DNA from: Syntrophales bacterium
GTDB taxonomy: Bacteria; Desulfobacterota; Syntrophia; Syntrophales; Fen-1087
Assembly (NCBI GenBank): GCA_030656035.1
Contig: JAUSOK010000034.1
Coordinates: forward strand, 1-54,542
Length of the DNA stretch: 54,542 bases
Reading direction: 5' to 3'
This document shows, one piece after another, positions 38,448 to 47,868 of the stretch. The notes below the pieces were generated by a model. It saw only the letters and a program-made list of their open reading frames with translations. It searched no databases and was not told the origin of the DNA. Position 1 is the stretch's first letter. Every line of letters starts with the position of its first letter. The translations under genes and the position numbers were made by a program.

Positions 38448-38478
38448 GCGGCGCAATCTGTGGGAAGGTTTTAATAAG

Positions 38479-39231
38479 ATGATTATCCTCAAGCAACCTG
38501 AGGAAATCGAAAAAATAAGGACGAGTAACATCATTGTTGCGGAGATCCTGAAAGAACTGAAAGAAAAAATAAGGCCCGGCATAACGACGTTGGAACTCAA
38601 TCGCTATTCCGAGGAGCTGGCTAAAAAAAGAGGAGCCACGCCCGCGTTTAAAGGGTATCGCGGCTATCCTTTTGCTCTGTGTACATCCGTTAACTCAGAA
38701 GTCGTGCATGGGATGCCGTCCAACCGGGTTCTTAAACACGGAGATATTGTCAGTCTGGATTTCGGCGCCCGCTACCAGGGATATTACGGGGATGCCGCGA
38801 TCACCCTACCCGTCGGTGATATCGCCGAGGAGGCCAGGCTGTTGCTGCAGACGACGGAGCAGAGCCTTTATGATGGAATCCACCAGGCCCGGGCGGGGAA
38901 CAGACTGGGCGATATTTCCGCGGCAGTGCAGAGCCGGGTCGAGGCAGCAGGGTTCTCCGTCGTCAGGGACTTTGTCGGTCATGGCATCGGCAAAAACCTG
39001 CATGAAGAACCGCAAGTTCCAAATTACGGGGTGAGCGGCAGAGGGGTTGAATTAAAAAGCGGAATGGTACTTGCCATTGAACCCATGGTGAATGCGGGGA
39101 CGTACAAAGTCAGGCTTCTTTCCGATGGTTGGACGGTTGTCACCGAAGACGGTCAGTTATCGGCGCATTTTGAGCATACGGTGGCCGTTACAGACGAAGG
39201 CCCGGTCATCCTGAGCTTAATAAGGAACTAA
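38479..39231 (+). CDS. map: Methionine aminopeptidase, type I
   Basis: Removes initiator Met cotranslationally. All five metal ligands are in place: D94, D105, H168, E201 and E232, plus the substrate His of VVHGMP. 250 residues from ATG 38479 (AAGG ten bases upstream); the track start at 38428 lies within secY and adds 17 unconserved residues. Confidence 0.96.
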   Translation: MIILKQPEEIEKIRTSNIIVAEILKELKEKIRPGITTLELNRYSEELAKKRGATPAFKGYRGYPFALCTSVNSEVVHGMPSNRVLKHGDIVSLDFGARYQGYYGDAAITLPVGDIAEEARLLLQTTEQSLYDGIHQARAGNRLGDISAAVQSRVEAAGFSVVRDFVGHGIGKNLHEEPQVPNYGVSGRGVELKSGMVLAIEPMVNAGTYKVRLLSDGWTVVTEDGQLSAHFEHTVAVTDEGPVILSLIRN

Positions 39232-39247
39232 AAAACAGGAACACTTG

Positions 39248-39466
39248 ATGGCGAAAGAAGAACCCATAGAGGTTGAAGGGCGTGTTGTGGAGCCATTGCC
39301 CAATGCCATGTTTCGCGTGGAGCTGGATAATGGACATCGCGTTCTTGCCCATATTTCGGGGAAAATGCGCATGCACTTCATAAAAATACTGCCCGGAGAT
39401 AAGGTAACGGTTGAGTTGTCGCCCTATGACTTAACCCGGGGCAGAATCGTCTACAGGACGAAATAA
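39248..39466 (+). CDS. infA: Translation initiation factor IF-1
   Basis: OB-fold factor blocking the A site during initiation. 72 residues: [38 protein letters not shown] and [24 protein letters not shown] 39248 follows AGGA by seven bases; the track's TTG three bases earlier is unnecessary. Confidence 0.97.
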   Translation: MAKEEPIEVEGRVVEPLPNAMFRVELDNGHRVLAHISGKMRMHFIKILPGDKVTVELSPYDLTRGRIVYRTK

Positions 39467-39552
39467 ACGGGCCGCGGGTATGCGGGGCGGGTATGGCAGG
39501 CGACGAGTCTCTGGCCCAGGGCGGTTCACAATCGGTTTGAGGAGCATGCATT

Positions 39553-39666
39553 ATGAAGGTACGGTCTTCCGTTAAAAAGATATGTGTCAAATGTAAAATT
39601 ATCAAGCGCCGCGGCGTTTTGAGAATCATTTGTGAAAATCCCAAGCACAAGCAGAGACAGGGGTAG
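39553..39666 (+). CDS. rpmJ: 50S ribosomal protein L36
   Basis: 37-residue zinc protein too short for the track: [20 protein letters not shown], then C27 and H32 complete the CCCH zinc site, ending KHKQRQG. GAGGAGC lies just upstream. It lies between infA and rpsM as usual. Confidence 0.97.
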   Translation: MKVRSSVKKICVKCKIIKRRGVLRIICENPKHKQRQG

Positions 39667-39696
39667 GAGCGGTTTATTTAATCAGGAGGATGGCAG

Positions 39697-40065
39697 GTGG
39701 CAAGAATTGCAGGGGTGGACTTACCCAAAAACAAAAGAATGGAGATCGCACTGACCTATATCTATGGCATAGGGCGTTCAAGGTCTAAAGATATTCTTCA
39801 AAAGGCAGGCGTCAGTGCGGATACAAAAACGGATCATCTTGCCGATGGGGAAATTACCGCGATCAGAAATGTTATCGACAGGGACCATAAGGTTGAGGGT
39901 GATTTACGTCGAGAGATTTCCATGTCTTTGAAACGGCTCATGGATATCGGCGCCTATCGGGGGTTGCGGCACCGCAAGGGCCTGCCCGTGAGAGGCCAGC
40001 GGACCAGCACCAACGCCCGGACGCGAAAAGGACCCCGGCGGTCCATCGCAGGGAAAAAGAAATAA
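39697..40065 (+). CDS. rpsM: 30S ribosomal protein S13
   Basis: Head protein contacting the P-site tRNA and L5. 122 residues: [25 protein letters not shown] and C-terminal [26 protein letters not shown] start behind AGGAGG (spacing about eight). Confidence 0.97.
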   Translation: MARIAGVDLPKNKRMEIALTYIYGIGRSRSKDILQKAGVSADTKTDHLADGEITAIRNVIDRDHKVEGDLRREISMSLKRLMDIGAYRGLRHRKGLPVRGQRTSTNARTRKGPRRSIAGKKK

Positions 40066-40087
40066 ATCGCAGTGATCGGGAGGATCA

Positions 40088-40480
40088 ATGGCTAAGCCAG
40101 TCAGGAAGACAGGGAAAAGGAAAGAAAAGAAGAATATTACTGAAGGGGTTGCCCATATTCAATCGACTTTCAACAACACGATTATCACCATCACGGACCT
40201 GAGCGGCAATGTGATCGCCTGGGCATCCGCCGGGATGCAGGGATTCAAGGGGTCGCGAAAGAGCACGCCCTTTGCCGCACAGATGGCGGCGGAAGATGCG
40301 GTTAGAAAAGCGAAAGAGCATGGGATGCGAAGCGTCCAGGTGTACGTGAAAGGTCCTGGCTCAGGGCGTGAGTCTGCCCTGCGGTCTCTGCAATTGGCTG
40401 GCTTGAATATCAGCCTGATACGGGACGTCACCCCCATTCCCCATAACGGTTGTCGTCCTCCGAAACGACGAAGGGTGTGA
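40088..40480 (+). CDS. rpsK: 30S ribosomal protein S11
   Basis: Platform protein at the mRNA exit. 130 residues with [18 protein letters not shown] and C-terminal [19 protein letters not shown]. Preceded by GGGAGG. Confidence 0.98.
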   Translation: MAKPVRKTGKRKEKKNITEGVAHIQSTFNNTIITITDLSGNVIAWASAGMQGFKGSRKSTPFAAQMAAEDAVRKAKEHGMRSVQVYVKGPGSGRESALRSLQLAGLNISLIRDVTPIPHNGCRPPKRRRV

Positions 40481-40550
40481 GGCAGGAATGCGTTGATGAA
40501 AAAATTGGTAGAAAGTGGTGAAGAAATAACGTTAAATCAGGGAGGCGTCT

Positions 40551-41177
40551 TTGGCAAGATATAGAGAATCCGCGTGTAGGTTGTGCCGTAGAGAGGGTCT
40601 GAAGCTGTTTCTTAAGGGAGATCGCTGTTACAGTGAGAAATGTGCCTTTGAGCGGCGGAGTTATGCTCCGGGTGAACACGGACAGATCAGGAAAAAGCAT
40701 TCAGATTACGGTGTTCAGTTAAGGGCCAAGCAGAAGCTCAAAAGAATGTATGGTCTGCTGGAGAAGCAGTTCCGGGGTTACTTTGAAAAGGCGGACCGGC
40801 AAAAAGGAATCACAGGGACAAACCTGCTGTTGTTCCTGGAGCGGCGGCTTGACAATACGGTGTTTCGGATGGGATTTGCCAACTCAAGAAACGAGGCGCG
40901 GCAGCTTGTCAGGCATAATCACTTTCTGGTGAGCGGCAAGCCGGTGAACATCCCCTCTTTCCTGGTCAGGGTGGGCGATGACATTCAGGTCAGGGAAGGC
41001 AGCAGGAAAGTGGAGCGGATTCAGGAGGCTCTGGAAACCGTTGCGAGGCGCGGTGTGCCCCCGTGGCTCGAACTGGACAAGGAAAACTTTAAAGGCAAGG
41101 TAAAGGTATTCCCGGTGCGGGACGAATTGACCATGCCGGTTCAAGAACAATTGGTTGTCGAACTATATTCGAAATAA
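40551..41177 (+). CDS. rpsD: 30S ribosomal protein S4
   Basis: Assembly initiator and alpha-operon repressor in E. coli. 208 residues: [15 protein letters not shown] with four Cys near 9-31 (zinc-binding variant), [15 protein letters not shown] and an S4 RNA-binding domain [29 protein letters not shown] start with GGAGG five bases upstream. Confidence 0.97.
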   Translation: MARYRESACRLCRREGLKLFLKGDRCYSEKCAFERRSYAPGEHGQIRKKHSDYGVQLRAKQKLKRMYGLLEKQFRGYFEKADRQKGITGTNLLLFLERRLDNTVFRMGFANSRNEARQLVRHNHFLVSGKPVNIPSFLVRVGDDIQVREGSRKVERIQEALETVARRGVPPWLELDKENFKGKVKVFPVRDELTMPVQEQLVVELYSK

Positions 41178-41232
41178 AGTCAACCACTGAGATAAATCTG
41201 CAACAGGACCCGAAGGGTAGGGAATAATCATT

Positions 41233-42252
41233 ATGCAAAGAAATTGGCGCAGTATCATAAGGCCGAAGCGGATCGAGATTGATGAGGCGACCCATACGCG
41301 TTTTTACGGAGAGTTCATTTGTCAGCCTCTGGAGAGAGGCTTCGGCATTACATTCGGGAACGCGCTCAGAAGGGTTCTTCTGTCGTCCATCCAGGGTGCA
41401 TCAATCGTTTCGGTCCGGATCGATGGGGTTGTCCATGAATTTTCAACGGTTCCGGGTGTGAAGGAAGACGTTGCCGACATCATTCTCAATCTGAAAGGCG
41501 TACGTTTGAAGCTCCACCAGGATGGCCCCCGCGTCGTTCAACTGGACACGTCCAAGGAAGGACCGTTAACGGCAGGCGACCTGATCTGCGATGCGACGGT
41601 GGAGGTTCTGAATCCGGAACATCATGTTGCCACCCTGTCCGGGGAGTCTCCTCTCAGGGCGCAGATGGTTGCAAAGATGGGCAAGGGTTATGTTCCGGCA
41701 AAGAAGGAGAGAGACGACGATCAGCCCGAAGGGACGATTAATATCGACGCGGTGTTTTCTCCCATAAAGAAGGTCAATTATACTGTGACCCATGCCCGCG
41801 TCGGTCAGATCGCTGACTATGACAGGCTGGTTTTGGAGATCTGGACAGACGGCAGTGTCTGGCCCGAAGACGCCCTCGCCTTTGCGGCTAAAATATTGAA
41901 GGACCAACTGGACATCTTTATAAATTTCAACGAAGCGGAAGAGCAGGGGGAGCAGCCCGGCCTGAAAGAAGAGGATAGTATCAATGACCATCTGCTGAGG
42001 CATGTGGATGATCTCGAACTGTCTGTCAGATCGGCCAATTGCCTGAAAAACGCCGGGATTAATCTTATCGGCGAACTTGTTCAAAAGACTGAAGCGGAAA
42101 TGTTGAAAACAAAAAATTTCGGCAGGAAGTCCTTGAACGAGATTAAGGATATCCTGCAGGAGATGGGTTTGAGTTTCGGCTTAAAGTTGGATTTCCCTCC
42201 CTGGAGCAAGGATGAAGCAAAGGAAGACCCGGAGAAAACAGCAGGGGAATGA
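41233..42252 (+). CDS. rpoA: DNA-directed RNA polymerase subunit alpha
   Basis: Dimerises to nucleate polymerase assembly. N-terminal domain with [23 protein letters not shown] (normally GFGxTLGNALRR; Ile-Thr-Phe here is mild) and C-terminal UP-element/activator domain from about 250 with [22 protein letters not shown]. 339 residues. Confidence 0.98.
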   Translation: MQRNWRSIIRPKRIEIDEATHTRFYGEFICQPLERGFGITFGNALRRVLLSSIQGASIVSVRIDGVVHEFSTVPGVKEDVADIILNLKGVRLKLHQDGPRVVQLDTSKEGPLTAGDLICDATVEVLNPEHHVATLSGESPLRAQMVAKMGKGYVPAKKERDDDQPEGTINIDAVFSPIKKVNYTVTHARVGQIADYDRLVLEIWTDGSVWPEDALAFAAKILKDQLDIFINFNEAEEQGEQPGLKEEDSINDHLLRHVDDLELSVRSANCLKNAGINLIGELVQKTEAEMLKTKNFGRKSLNEIKDILQEMGLSFGLKLDFPPWSKDEAKEDPEKTAGE

Positions 42253-42287
42253 CAGAAAGAACCGCCAACAGGAAAGGAAGATGATCA

Positions 42288-42689
42288 ATGCGTCACGGGA
42301 AAGCAGGAAGTAAGCTCGGCAGGACATCAAGCCATAGGAAAGCCATGCTGAGGAATATGGTTACTTCCTTTTTAAAATATGAAAAGGTCAAGACAACGGA
42401 TGTCAAAGCCAAGGAACTCAAGAAAGTTGCTGAAAAAATGATCACCTTGGGCAAACGGGGTGACCTCCATGCCCGGAGACAGGCTCTGGCCTTTGTCAGA
42501 GATCCGGAAGTGGTGGGGAAGCTATTCAGTGAACTGTCAGAGCGCTATCGTCAGCGTACAGGGGGATATACAAGAATCATCAAGATGGGTTATCGGACGG
42601 GTGACAATGCGCCCCTGTCCAGCATTGAATTTATTGACACCGTACAAAAGAAGAAACCCAAGAAGAAGGCTGTCCCCGCCGCATCATGA
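42288..42689 (+). CDS. rplQ: 50S ribosomal protein L17
   Basis: Last gene of the alpha section. 133 residues: [38 protein letters not shown] and [24 protein letters not shown], with a Lys-rich tail. GGAAAGGAAG upstream. Confidence 0.97.
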   Translation: MRHGKAGSKLGRTSSHRKAMLRNMVTSFLKYEKVKTTDVKAKELKKVAEKMITLGKRGDLHARRQALAFVRDPEVVGKLFSELSERYRQRTGGYTRIIKMGYRTGDNAPLSSIEFIDTVQKKKPKKKAVPAAS

Positions 42690-42750
42690 TATCCTGGAGA
42701 GAACCGGGGATCGCGGAATGATTACCCGCGACAGGACAGGGGTCGATTGT

Positions 42751-42784
42751 AAAGGCAGGATTTTTCGAGATCCTGCCTTTTTTT
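42751..42784 (+). terminator. Intrinsic terminator after rplQ
   Basis: AAAGGCAGGAT pairs perfectly with ATCCTGCCTTT around TTTTCGAG, followed by a T-run. It ends the long ribosomal protein transcript. The A-rich left arm would also work on the other strand. Confidence 0.9.
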
Positions 42785-42803
42785 GTTGGTTTTTCATTTC
42801 TTC

Positions 42804-42832
42804 TTGTGTTTTTCCATAAAAAGATATATTTT
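42804..42832 (+). promoter_or_regulatory. Putative promoter of the EF-Tu-like gene
   Basis: TTGTGT, 17 bases, TATTTT, directly after the rplQ terminator and about 65 bases before the next start codon. Each hexamer matches four of six. Confidence 0.4.
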
Positions 42833-42896
42833 CGGCCCGCAGTGGTTTCCGGCACATCTTGTCTTTCTAATGATAATCATCGGTAAGGAGGTCATT

Positions 42897-43154
42897 ATGG
42901 CGGAAGAAAAGATTGGCGAAGTGGTAAAGTTTTTTGCTAAACCGTCTGTCGCCGCAGTCAAGATCACGGAGGGCGTGTTGCATATCCTGGATACGATTAA
43001 AATCTTCGGTCATACAACGGATGTGACACATGTCGTTGATTCGATGGAAGTGAATAATCAGAAGGTTGACCAGGCCGTGGCCGGCGATTATATCGGGATC
43101 AAGGTCGCCGATCGTGTTCGTCCGGGCGATGAGGTTTTCAAGGTCGTTCCCTGA
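42897..43154 (+). CDS. Small protein resembling EF-Tu/translation-factor domain 2
   Basis: 85 residues: MAEEKIGEVVKFFAKPSVAAVKITEG, then IKIFGHTTDVTHVVDSMEVNN and a C-terminal VAGDYIGIKVADRVRPGDEVFKV. The V.H...V.SM......V..A..GD.IGI.V....R.GD pattern is that of the beta-barrel domain 2 of EF-Tu-like GTPases, with no G domain. The track begins 38 residues too early; ATG 42897 has TAAGGAGG five bases upstream. It forms its own unit between two terminators. Function unknown; binding to tRNA or ribosome is speculation. Confidence 0.85.
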   Translation: MAEEKIGEVVKFFAKPSVAAVKITEGVLHILDTIKIFGHTTDVTHVVDSMEVNNQKVDQAVAGDYIGIKVADRVRPGDEVFKVVP

Positions 43155-43180
43155 TCGGTTTTTTTGGTATCAAAGTCGAT

Positions 43181-43223
43181 GCCATGGGTTGAATGGCATT
43201 TCAGCCAGCCCATGGCTTTTTTT
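43181..43223 (+). terminator. Intrinsic terminator after the EF-Tu-like gene
   Basis: GCCATGGG pairs with CCCATGGC, with a further internal stem TGAA/TTCA, followed by seven T. Strong intrinsic terminator 27 bases after the stop codon. Confidence 0.88.
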
Positions 43224-43245
43224 AGTCTCAGGCAGGCAGGATTGA

Positions 43246-44526
43246 ATGGACGGGGCCGTGGCATCGATGGATCCGCTTGCATACCTGGATGGTTTAAGCA
43301 GTCGGCCCATCCGGTTGGGGCTTGCGCCCCTGCGCCGCCTTCTGGTCAGGATGAAGCATCCTGAACGAAAATATACATGCATGGTCATCGGCGGGACCAA
43401 CGGTAAAGGTTCCATTGCGGCGATGTCGGCTGCGATGCTCACCGCCGGCGGTTTCCGCACAGGTCTTTATACCTCACCGCATCTTCTGGATGTCCGGGAA
43501 CGTATCCGGATTGATGGACACATGATTGCCACGGAAGACCTGCGGGCGTGTGCGGATGCGATCATTCGGCAGTTGCGCGAGGACCTCACCTATTTTGAAT
43601 TTCTCACTGCCATGGCCTTTCATTTTTTTGAGCAAGAGCGGGTGGATGTCGCCGTCCTCGAGGTGGGGATGGGAGGAAGGCTGGACGCGACGAACGTTGT
43701 CGAACCGGCCGTTTCAGTGATTTCGAATATTTCCCTGGATCACGGCCATTACCTGGGGAAGACGCTTGAACGGATTGCCCGGGAAAAGAGCGGGATCATC
43801 AGAAAAAACGGTTGCTGTCTCACCGCCTCCAGGCAAAAACGGATTGTTGGAATGATTAAGGAGGCGTGCCGGAAGAAGCAGTCCCGTTTTTTCAGACTGG
43901 GGCATGAAATCAAAGTCAGGAAACAGAAAGAGGGGGGATTTTCATTCCGGGGTCTGAACAGAAGGTATGACCATCTTTGCTGTCCGCTCAAGGGAAGGCA
44001 TCAGATGGACAATGCGGCTTTAGCGGTAGGCGCGGTAGCGCTTCTGGCCGAGCATGGTCTTGCCGTGCAGGAAGAGGCTATTCGCCAGGGGCTAAGTGAA
44101 ACTCGATGGGAGGGGCGCCTGGAAATCCTTCAAAAGCGACCGACAGTGCTCATTGACGGTGCCCATAATCCGGCAGGCATTTCCAGTCTCTGCGCCGCCT
44201 TGAAAGAAGAATTCCGCTATCGCCGTCTGACCGTTATTTTCGGCGCTCTTGATGATAAGGATTGCAGGACCATGTTGAGAAGGCTGTCGCCGCTGGCGGA
44301 CAAAGTCATTCTGGCCCGACCGGAAAACGAGAGGTCTCTGGCTCCGGCGGCACTCCTGCCAATAGCGATGCGGTATCACCGCCGTGTCGAGATCATTGAA
44401 AAGCCGGAGGAAGCGCTGCTCAAGTCTCTGGCCTCCGCTACTGCAGAAGATCTGATCTGCGTGACCGGGTCTCTTTATCTGATTGGCGCCGCCAAACGTT
44501 TCTTTAGCGAACGATGTGGAACGTGA
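43246..44526 (+). CDS. folC: Folylpolyglutamate synthase / dihydrofolate synthase
   Basis: Adds glutamate to dihydropteroate and folates. P-loop GGTNGKGS at 49-56, SPHLLDVRERIRIDG, EVGMGGRLDATNVV and DGAHNPAG are the Mur-ligase-type FolC motifs. 426 residues. The stop overlaps the lptD start (TGATG), so lptD is probably coupled to it; no shared pathway is evident. Confidence 0.94.
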   Translation: MDGAVASMDPLAYLDGLSSRPIRLGLAPLRRLLVRMKHPERKYTCMVIGGTNGKGSIAAMSAAMLTAGGFRTGLYTSPHLLDVRERIRIDGHMIATEDLRACADAIIRQLREDLTYFEFLTAMAFHFFEQERVDVAVLEVGMGGRLDATNVVEPAVSVISNISLDHGHYLGKTLERIAREKSGIIRKNGCCLTASRQKRIVGMIKEACRKKQSRFFRLGHEIKVRKQKEGGFSFRGLNRRYDHLCCPLKGRHQMDNAALAVGAVALLAEHGLAVQEEAIRQGLSETRWEGRLEILQKRPTVLIDGAHNPAGISSLCAALKEEFRYRRLTVIFGALDDKDCRTMLRRLSPLADKVILARPENERSLAPAALLPIAMRYHRRVEIIEKPEEALLKSLASATAEDLICVTGSLYLIGAAKRFFSERCGT

Positions 44527-46748
44527 TGCGTAAGGGAATAGGGCTATCGATCATCATCCTGTTGCTTCTTGCTCTGCAGGCGTCGCCGGGCATATGCCAG
44601 AGGAGTCAGACATCAGGCGGTACATCCGGTGATCCGGTAACGATTGAAGCGGACAGCATCTCCTATGATCAGGAACAAAACACCTATCACGCCACGGGAA
44701 ATGTCGTCATCACCTATGTCAAGGGCATTTTAACCGCAGATGATGTCTTTCTGGAAAAAAGCCGTGACCAGGCCCGGGCAGAGGGGAACGTAAAGCTCAA
44801 GAGTGGTCAGGATACCCTGGAAGGGGACCGGATAGACTTTGACATCAGGGACAAGACCGGTGTTGCCTACAGGGGGCGGGCATTCATGGCTCAGAATCAT
44901 TTCTATTTGGCAGGAGACCGGATTATCAAAACAGGGGAGTTCAGCTATGTGGTAGACGGCGGTGCCAAAGCGACAACCTGTGACGGGCCGTCTCCGGCCT
45001 GGCAGTTAGCTGGTGACAAACTCGACGTTACGCTAGAAGGATATGGCACGCTGAAGCATGCAAGGTTAATGGCAAAGGGTATTCCGGTCCTGTATATCCC
45101 CTATCTCATCTTTCCGGCTAAAACCAAGCGTCAATCGGGGCTGCTCTCCCCTTACTTTGCCTTTTCCGACACCAAACTCGGCACGGACGTGGAGATTCCG
45201 TTTTTCTGGGCCATATCCGATGACATGGATGCAACGCTCTATCAGCGTTATATGGATAAGAGGGGATACAAACAGGGCGTCGAGTTCCGCTACTTTACCA
45301 GCCCCAATAACTTTGGCACGTTTTATGGCGATTTCATGAATGACACCGGTCGTGTGAAAGAGACGGCGGGCGGCATCAGCCGGGACTGGCAGTCGGATCA
45401 GCAGCGATGGTCCCTGTATCTGAACCACCAAACCAATTTCGATCCCAGTTTTTATTTCCGGACAGATATCCGGAAAGTATCCGACAGCTGGTATTTCAAG
45501 GATTTCTCCTCCAACAACTATTACTTGAGCAACTACGCCACGACCGAGGATCAACGGTTTCGGAAAGTACCTTTTATGGGCAATGAGACCCTGGGCTCTC
45601 TGGAATCAACCGCGCGGCTGGTGAAAAACTGGTCTTTATACAACTTCACGGTTTCAGGCAGCTCTACAGACAATTTTGCCGCCGTTTCCAATGAAGCCAC
45701 CCTGCAGAAATATCCGGAGGTAACCCTGACGGGGGTCAAACACGCGCTTTTCAAGTCGCCGGTTAACTTTGAATTTACATCAATTTATGATTATTTCTAC
45801 CGGGGTGTTGGACAAAAGGGACATTTCTACGAGCTCAAACCCACCCTGTCGCTCCCCATCAACCTTGGCGGATATGGAATGATGACACCGGCTTTGGCCC
45901 TATCGGAGGTTATGTGGCGGAGGGAGGATCAGGAGCCGGTTCCGTCGGGCAAGCAGGGTAACCGGAATTTGTATATTGCCTCATTGTATGCGAATACAGA
46001 AGTAAGCCGGGTTTTCAATATCGGCGGCCAGACGCTGGAGAAAATCCGGCACAGCATCGTACCGGAGCTGACCTATACCTATGTTCCCTATGTGAATCAG
46101 GCGGACCTGCCTAATTTTATTGCACCCGTCGGCGAACAGCAGACCCTCACCTACGCCTTGACCAACAGCTTCATGGCCAGATTGAAGGACAAGGACGGCA
46201 AAAAGAATTACCGGGAGTTTCTCCGCTTTAAATTGGCGCAGACTTTTGACATCATAGAATCGCACCGGGATGTCGCCGCGACCGGCGGCGACCGCAAGCC
46301 TTTCGGATCTGTGGCGATGGAAGTTGATTTCATACCCTTTCAATATCTTTCCTTCATGGCCAGAAATACGTACGATGTCAACAAGACGACCTGGAGCCAG
46401 GCCAATTACGATTTGGCCCTCAGCGATACGCGGGGCGATGTGGCCGTTCTGGGTTATCGTTATACACAGTATTCCATCGAAGAGATCAATCTCTATCTGA
46501 AGGCAGTGGTCACGAAATCCTTCGACCTGACCTATAATCATCGGCGGAATCAATTGCTACAGAAAGACTTCGAAAAAACGATAGGCATCCGTTACCAGAA
46601 ACAATGCTGGAGTGTGGTATTAAGCTATGCCGAGAAATTAAACACCACCATCAATCAATCCGGCGTTTCCACGGATGGCGATAAATTAGACCGGACATAT
46701 ATGTTGACCCTGAACCTGTACGGACTCGGAACGTTCGGCAGTCAATAA
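44526..46748 (+). CDS. lptD: LPS-assembly outer-membrane protein LptD
   Basis: Inserts lipopolysaccharide into the outer leaflet. N-terminal signal sequence (hydrophobic IGLSIIILLLLALQASPG), a periplasmic OstA/LptA-like jellyroll (TIEADSISYDQEQNTYHATGNVVI, about 35-140) and a long beta barrel rich in alternating aromatic strands, with IPVLYIPYLIFPAKTKRQSGLLSP at the junction. 740 residues from the ATG overlapping the folC stop; the track starts four residues earlier. Only three Cys are visible, so the disulfide pattern differs from the four-Cys E. coli protein. Confidence 0.92.
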   Translation: MRKGIGLSIIILLLLALQASPGICQRSQTSGGTSGDPVTIEADSISYDQEQNTYHATGNVVITYVKGILTADDVFLEKSRDQARAEGNVKLKSGQDTLEGDRIDFDIRDKTGVAYRGRAFMAQNHFYLAGDRIIKTGEFSYVVDGGAKATTCDGPSPAWQLAGDKLDVTLEGYGTLKHARLMAKGIPVLYIPYLIFPAKTKRQSGLLSPYFAFSDTKLGTDVEIPFFWAISDDMDATLYQRYMDKRGYKQGVEFRYFTSPNNFGTFYGDFMNDTGRVKETAGGISRDWQSDQQRWSLYLNHQTNFDPSFYFRTDIRKVSDSWYFKDFSSNNYYLSNYATTEDQRFRKVPFMGNETLGSLESTARLVKNWSLYNFTVSGSSTDNFAAVSNEATLQKYPEVTLTGVKHALFKSPVNFEFTSIYDYFYRGVGQKGHFYELKPTLSLPINLGGYGMMTPALALSEVMWRREDQEPVPSGKQGNRNLYIASLYANTEVSRVFNIGGQTLEKIRHSIVPELTYTYVPYVNQADLPNFIAPVGEQQTLTYALTNSFMARLKDKDGKKNYREFLRFKLAQTFDIIESHRDVAATGGDRKPFGSVAMEVDFIPFQYLSFMARNTYDVNKTTWSQANYDLALSDTRGDVAVLGYRYTQYSIEEINLYLKAVVTKSFDLTYNHRRNQLLQKDFEKTIGIRYQKQCWSVVLSYAEKLNTTINQSGVSTDGDKLDRTYMLTLNLYGLGTFGSQ

Positions 46749-46825
46749 AACAATGCGGATATCCCCGTATTTAAGCGACGGTTTCCGCGCCACGATAAAA
46801 AATAGTTATACCTAAAGGTTTTTTC

Positions 46826-46854
46826 TTGACAAAGTATCGAAAATTGCGTATCTT
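46826..46854 (+). promoter_or_regulatory. Sigma70-type promoter of rplM-rpsI
   Basis: TTGACA at 46826-46831, exactly 17 bases, TATCTT at 46849-46854, about 30 bases before the rplM start codon. This is the best promoter match in the window. Confidence 0.75.
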
Positions 46855-46884
46855 GCACAGCTTAATTCAGGAGTTTGGTGGTCT

Positions 46885-47313
46885 ATGAAAACATTTCAGG
46901 CAAAGAAGGAAAATGTCGAAAGAAACTGGCTTGTTATCGACGCCGAGGGCAAAGTCTTGGGCAGGTTGGCCAGTGAAATTGCAAAGCGGCTGCGCGGCAA
47001 GGATAAACCCGTTTATACGCCTTACGTGGATACCGGGGATTTTGTGATTGTGGTAAATGCCGGCAAGGTCCAGTTATCCGGCAAGAAGTTGACGGATAAG
47101 ATATATTACCGTCATTCCGGGTATCCGGGGGGGATTAAGCAAATCACCGCGGGGAAAATGCTTTCGGAAAAACCGACGGAGGCACTGCGTATTGCCGTCA
47201 AAGGGATGCTTCCGAAAAATTCCCTGGGCCGGGCGATGTTAAAGAAACTCAAAATCTACGCCGGAAGTGATCATGGCCACGCGGCGCAATGCCCGCAAAC
47301 ACTGGAATTATAA
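46885..47313 (+). CDS. rplM: 50S ribosomal protein L13
   Basis: Early 50S assembly protein. 142 residues: [47 protein letters not shown] and [21 protein letters not shown]. It has its own promoter and pairs with rpsI 61 bases downstream, as in nearly all bacteria. Confidence 0.98.
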   Translation: MKTFQAKKENVERNWLVIDAEGKVLGRLASEIAKRLRGKDKPVYTPYVDTGDFVIVVNAGKVQLSGKKLTDKIYYRHSGYPGGIKQITAGKMLSEKPTEALRIAVKGMLPKNSLGRAMLKKLKIYAGSDHGHAAQCPQTLEL

Positions 47314-47374
47314 TCAGGAAGCCTAAAAGGCAGATAGATCAGGAGCAGGGCATCCTGCTGATGGGGAGAATAAG

Positions 47375-47767
47375 ATGACGGATAAACGCTTTTATGCCAC
47401 AGGGAAGAGAAAAAGCGCGATTGCGAGAGTGTATATGAAGGAAGGCAGCGGCCTTCTGACCATCAATAAAAGGAATTTTGATGATTATTTTACACGGGAC
47501 AGCTTGAAGATGCTGATCCAGCAACCACTTGAGATGACAGGTAAAAAGGATAAATTCGATTTTTTCATAAATGTGTGCGGTGGCGGCGTCGCCGGACAGG
47601 CTGGCGCCATCAAACACGGCATCTCCAAAGTTCTCGTGGAATATGATCTGGCATTGCGTTCGACCCTGAAAAGAGCGGGATTTCTCACACGGGATTCCCG
47701 GATCAAGGAAAGAAAAAAGTATGGCCAGCCAGGAGCGAGGAAAAGGTTCCAGTTTTCAAAACGATAA
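47375..47767 (+). CDS. rpsI: 30S ribosomal protein S9
   Basis: Its C-terminal tail touches the P-site tRNA. 130 residues: [43 protein letters not shown] and the basic ending [17 protein letters not shown]. Followed by a terminator. Confidence 0.98.
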   Translation: MTDKRFYATGKRKSAIARVYMKEGSGLLTINKRNFDDYFTRDSLKMLIQQPLEMTGKKDKFDFFINVCGGGVAGQAGAIKHGISKVLVEYDLALRSTLKRAGFLTRDSRIKERKKYGQPGARKRFQFSKR

Positions 47768-47775
47768 CACGAATC

Positions 47776-47802
47776 AGGGGGGCTGCGGCCTCCCTTTTTT
47801 TT
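47776..47802 (+). terminator. Intrinsic terminator after rpsI
   Basis: AGGGGGGC pairs with GGCCTCCCT-type right arm (8 bp, one G-U) around a TGCG tetraloop, followed by eight T. It begins nine bases after the rpsI stop. Confidence 0.9.
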
Positions 47803-47868
47803 ACAGATTTACAGGGTTGCTTTTTCTTAAGAGGTTCAGGGACAAGGACGTGACGAGGAGATGATGCG

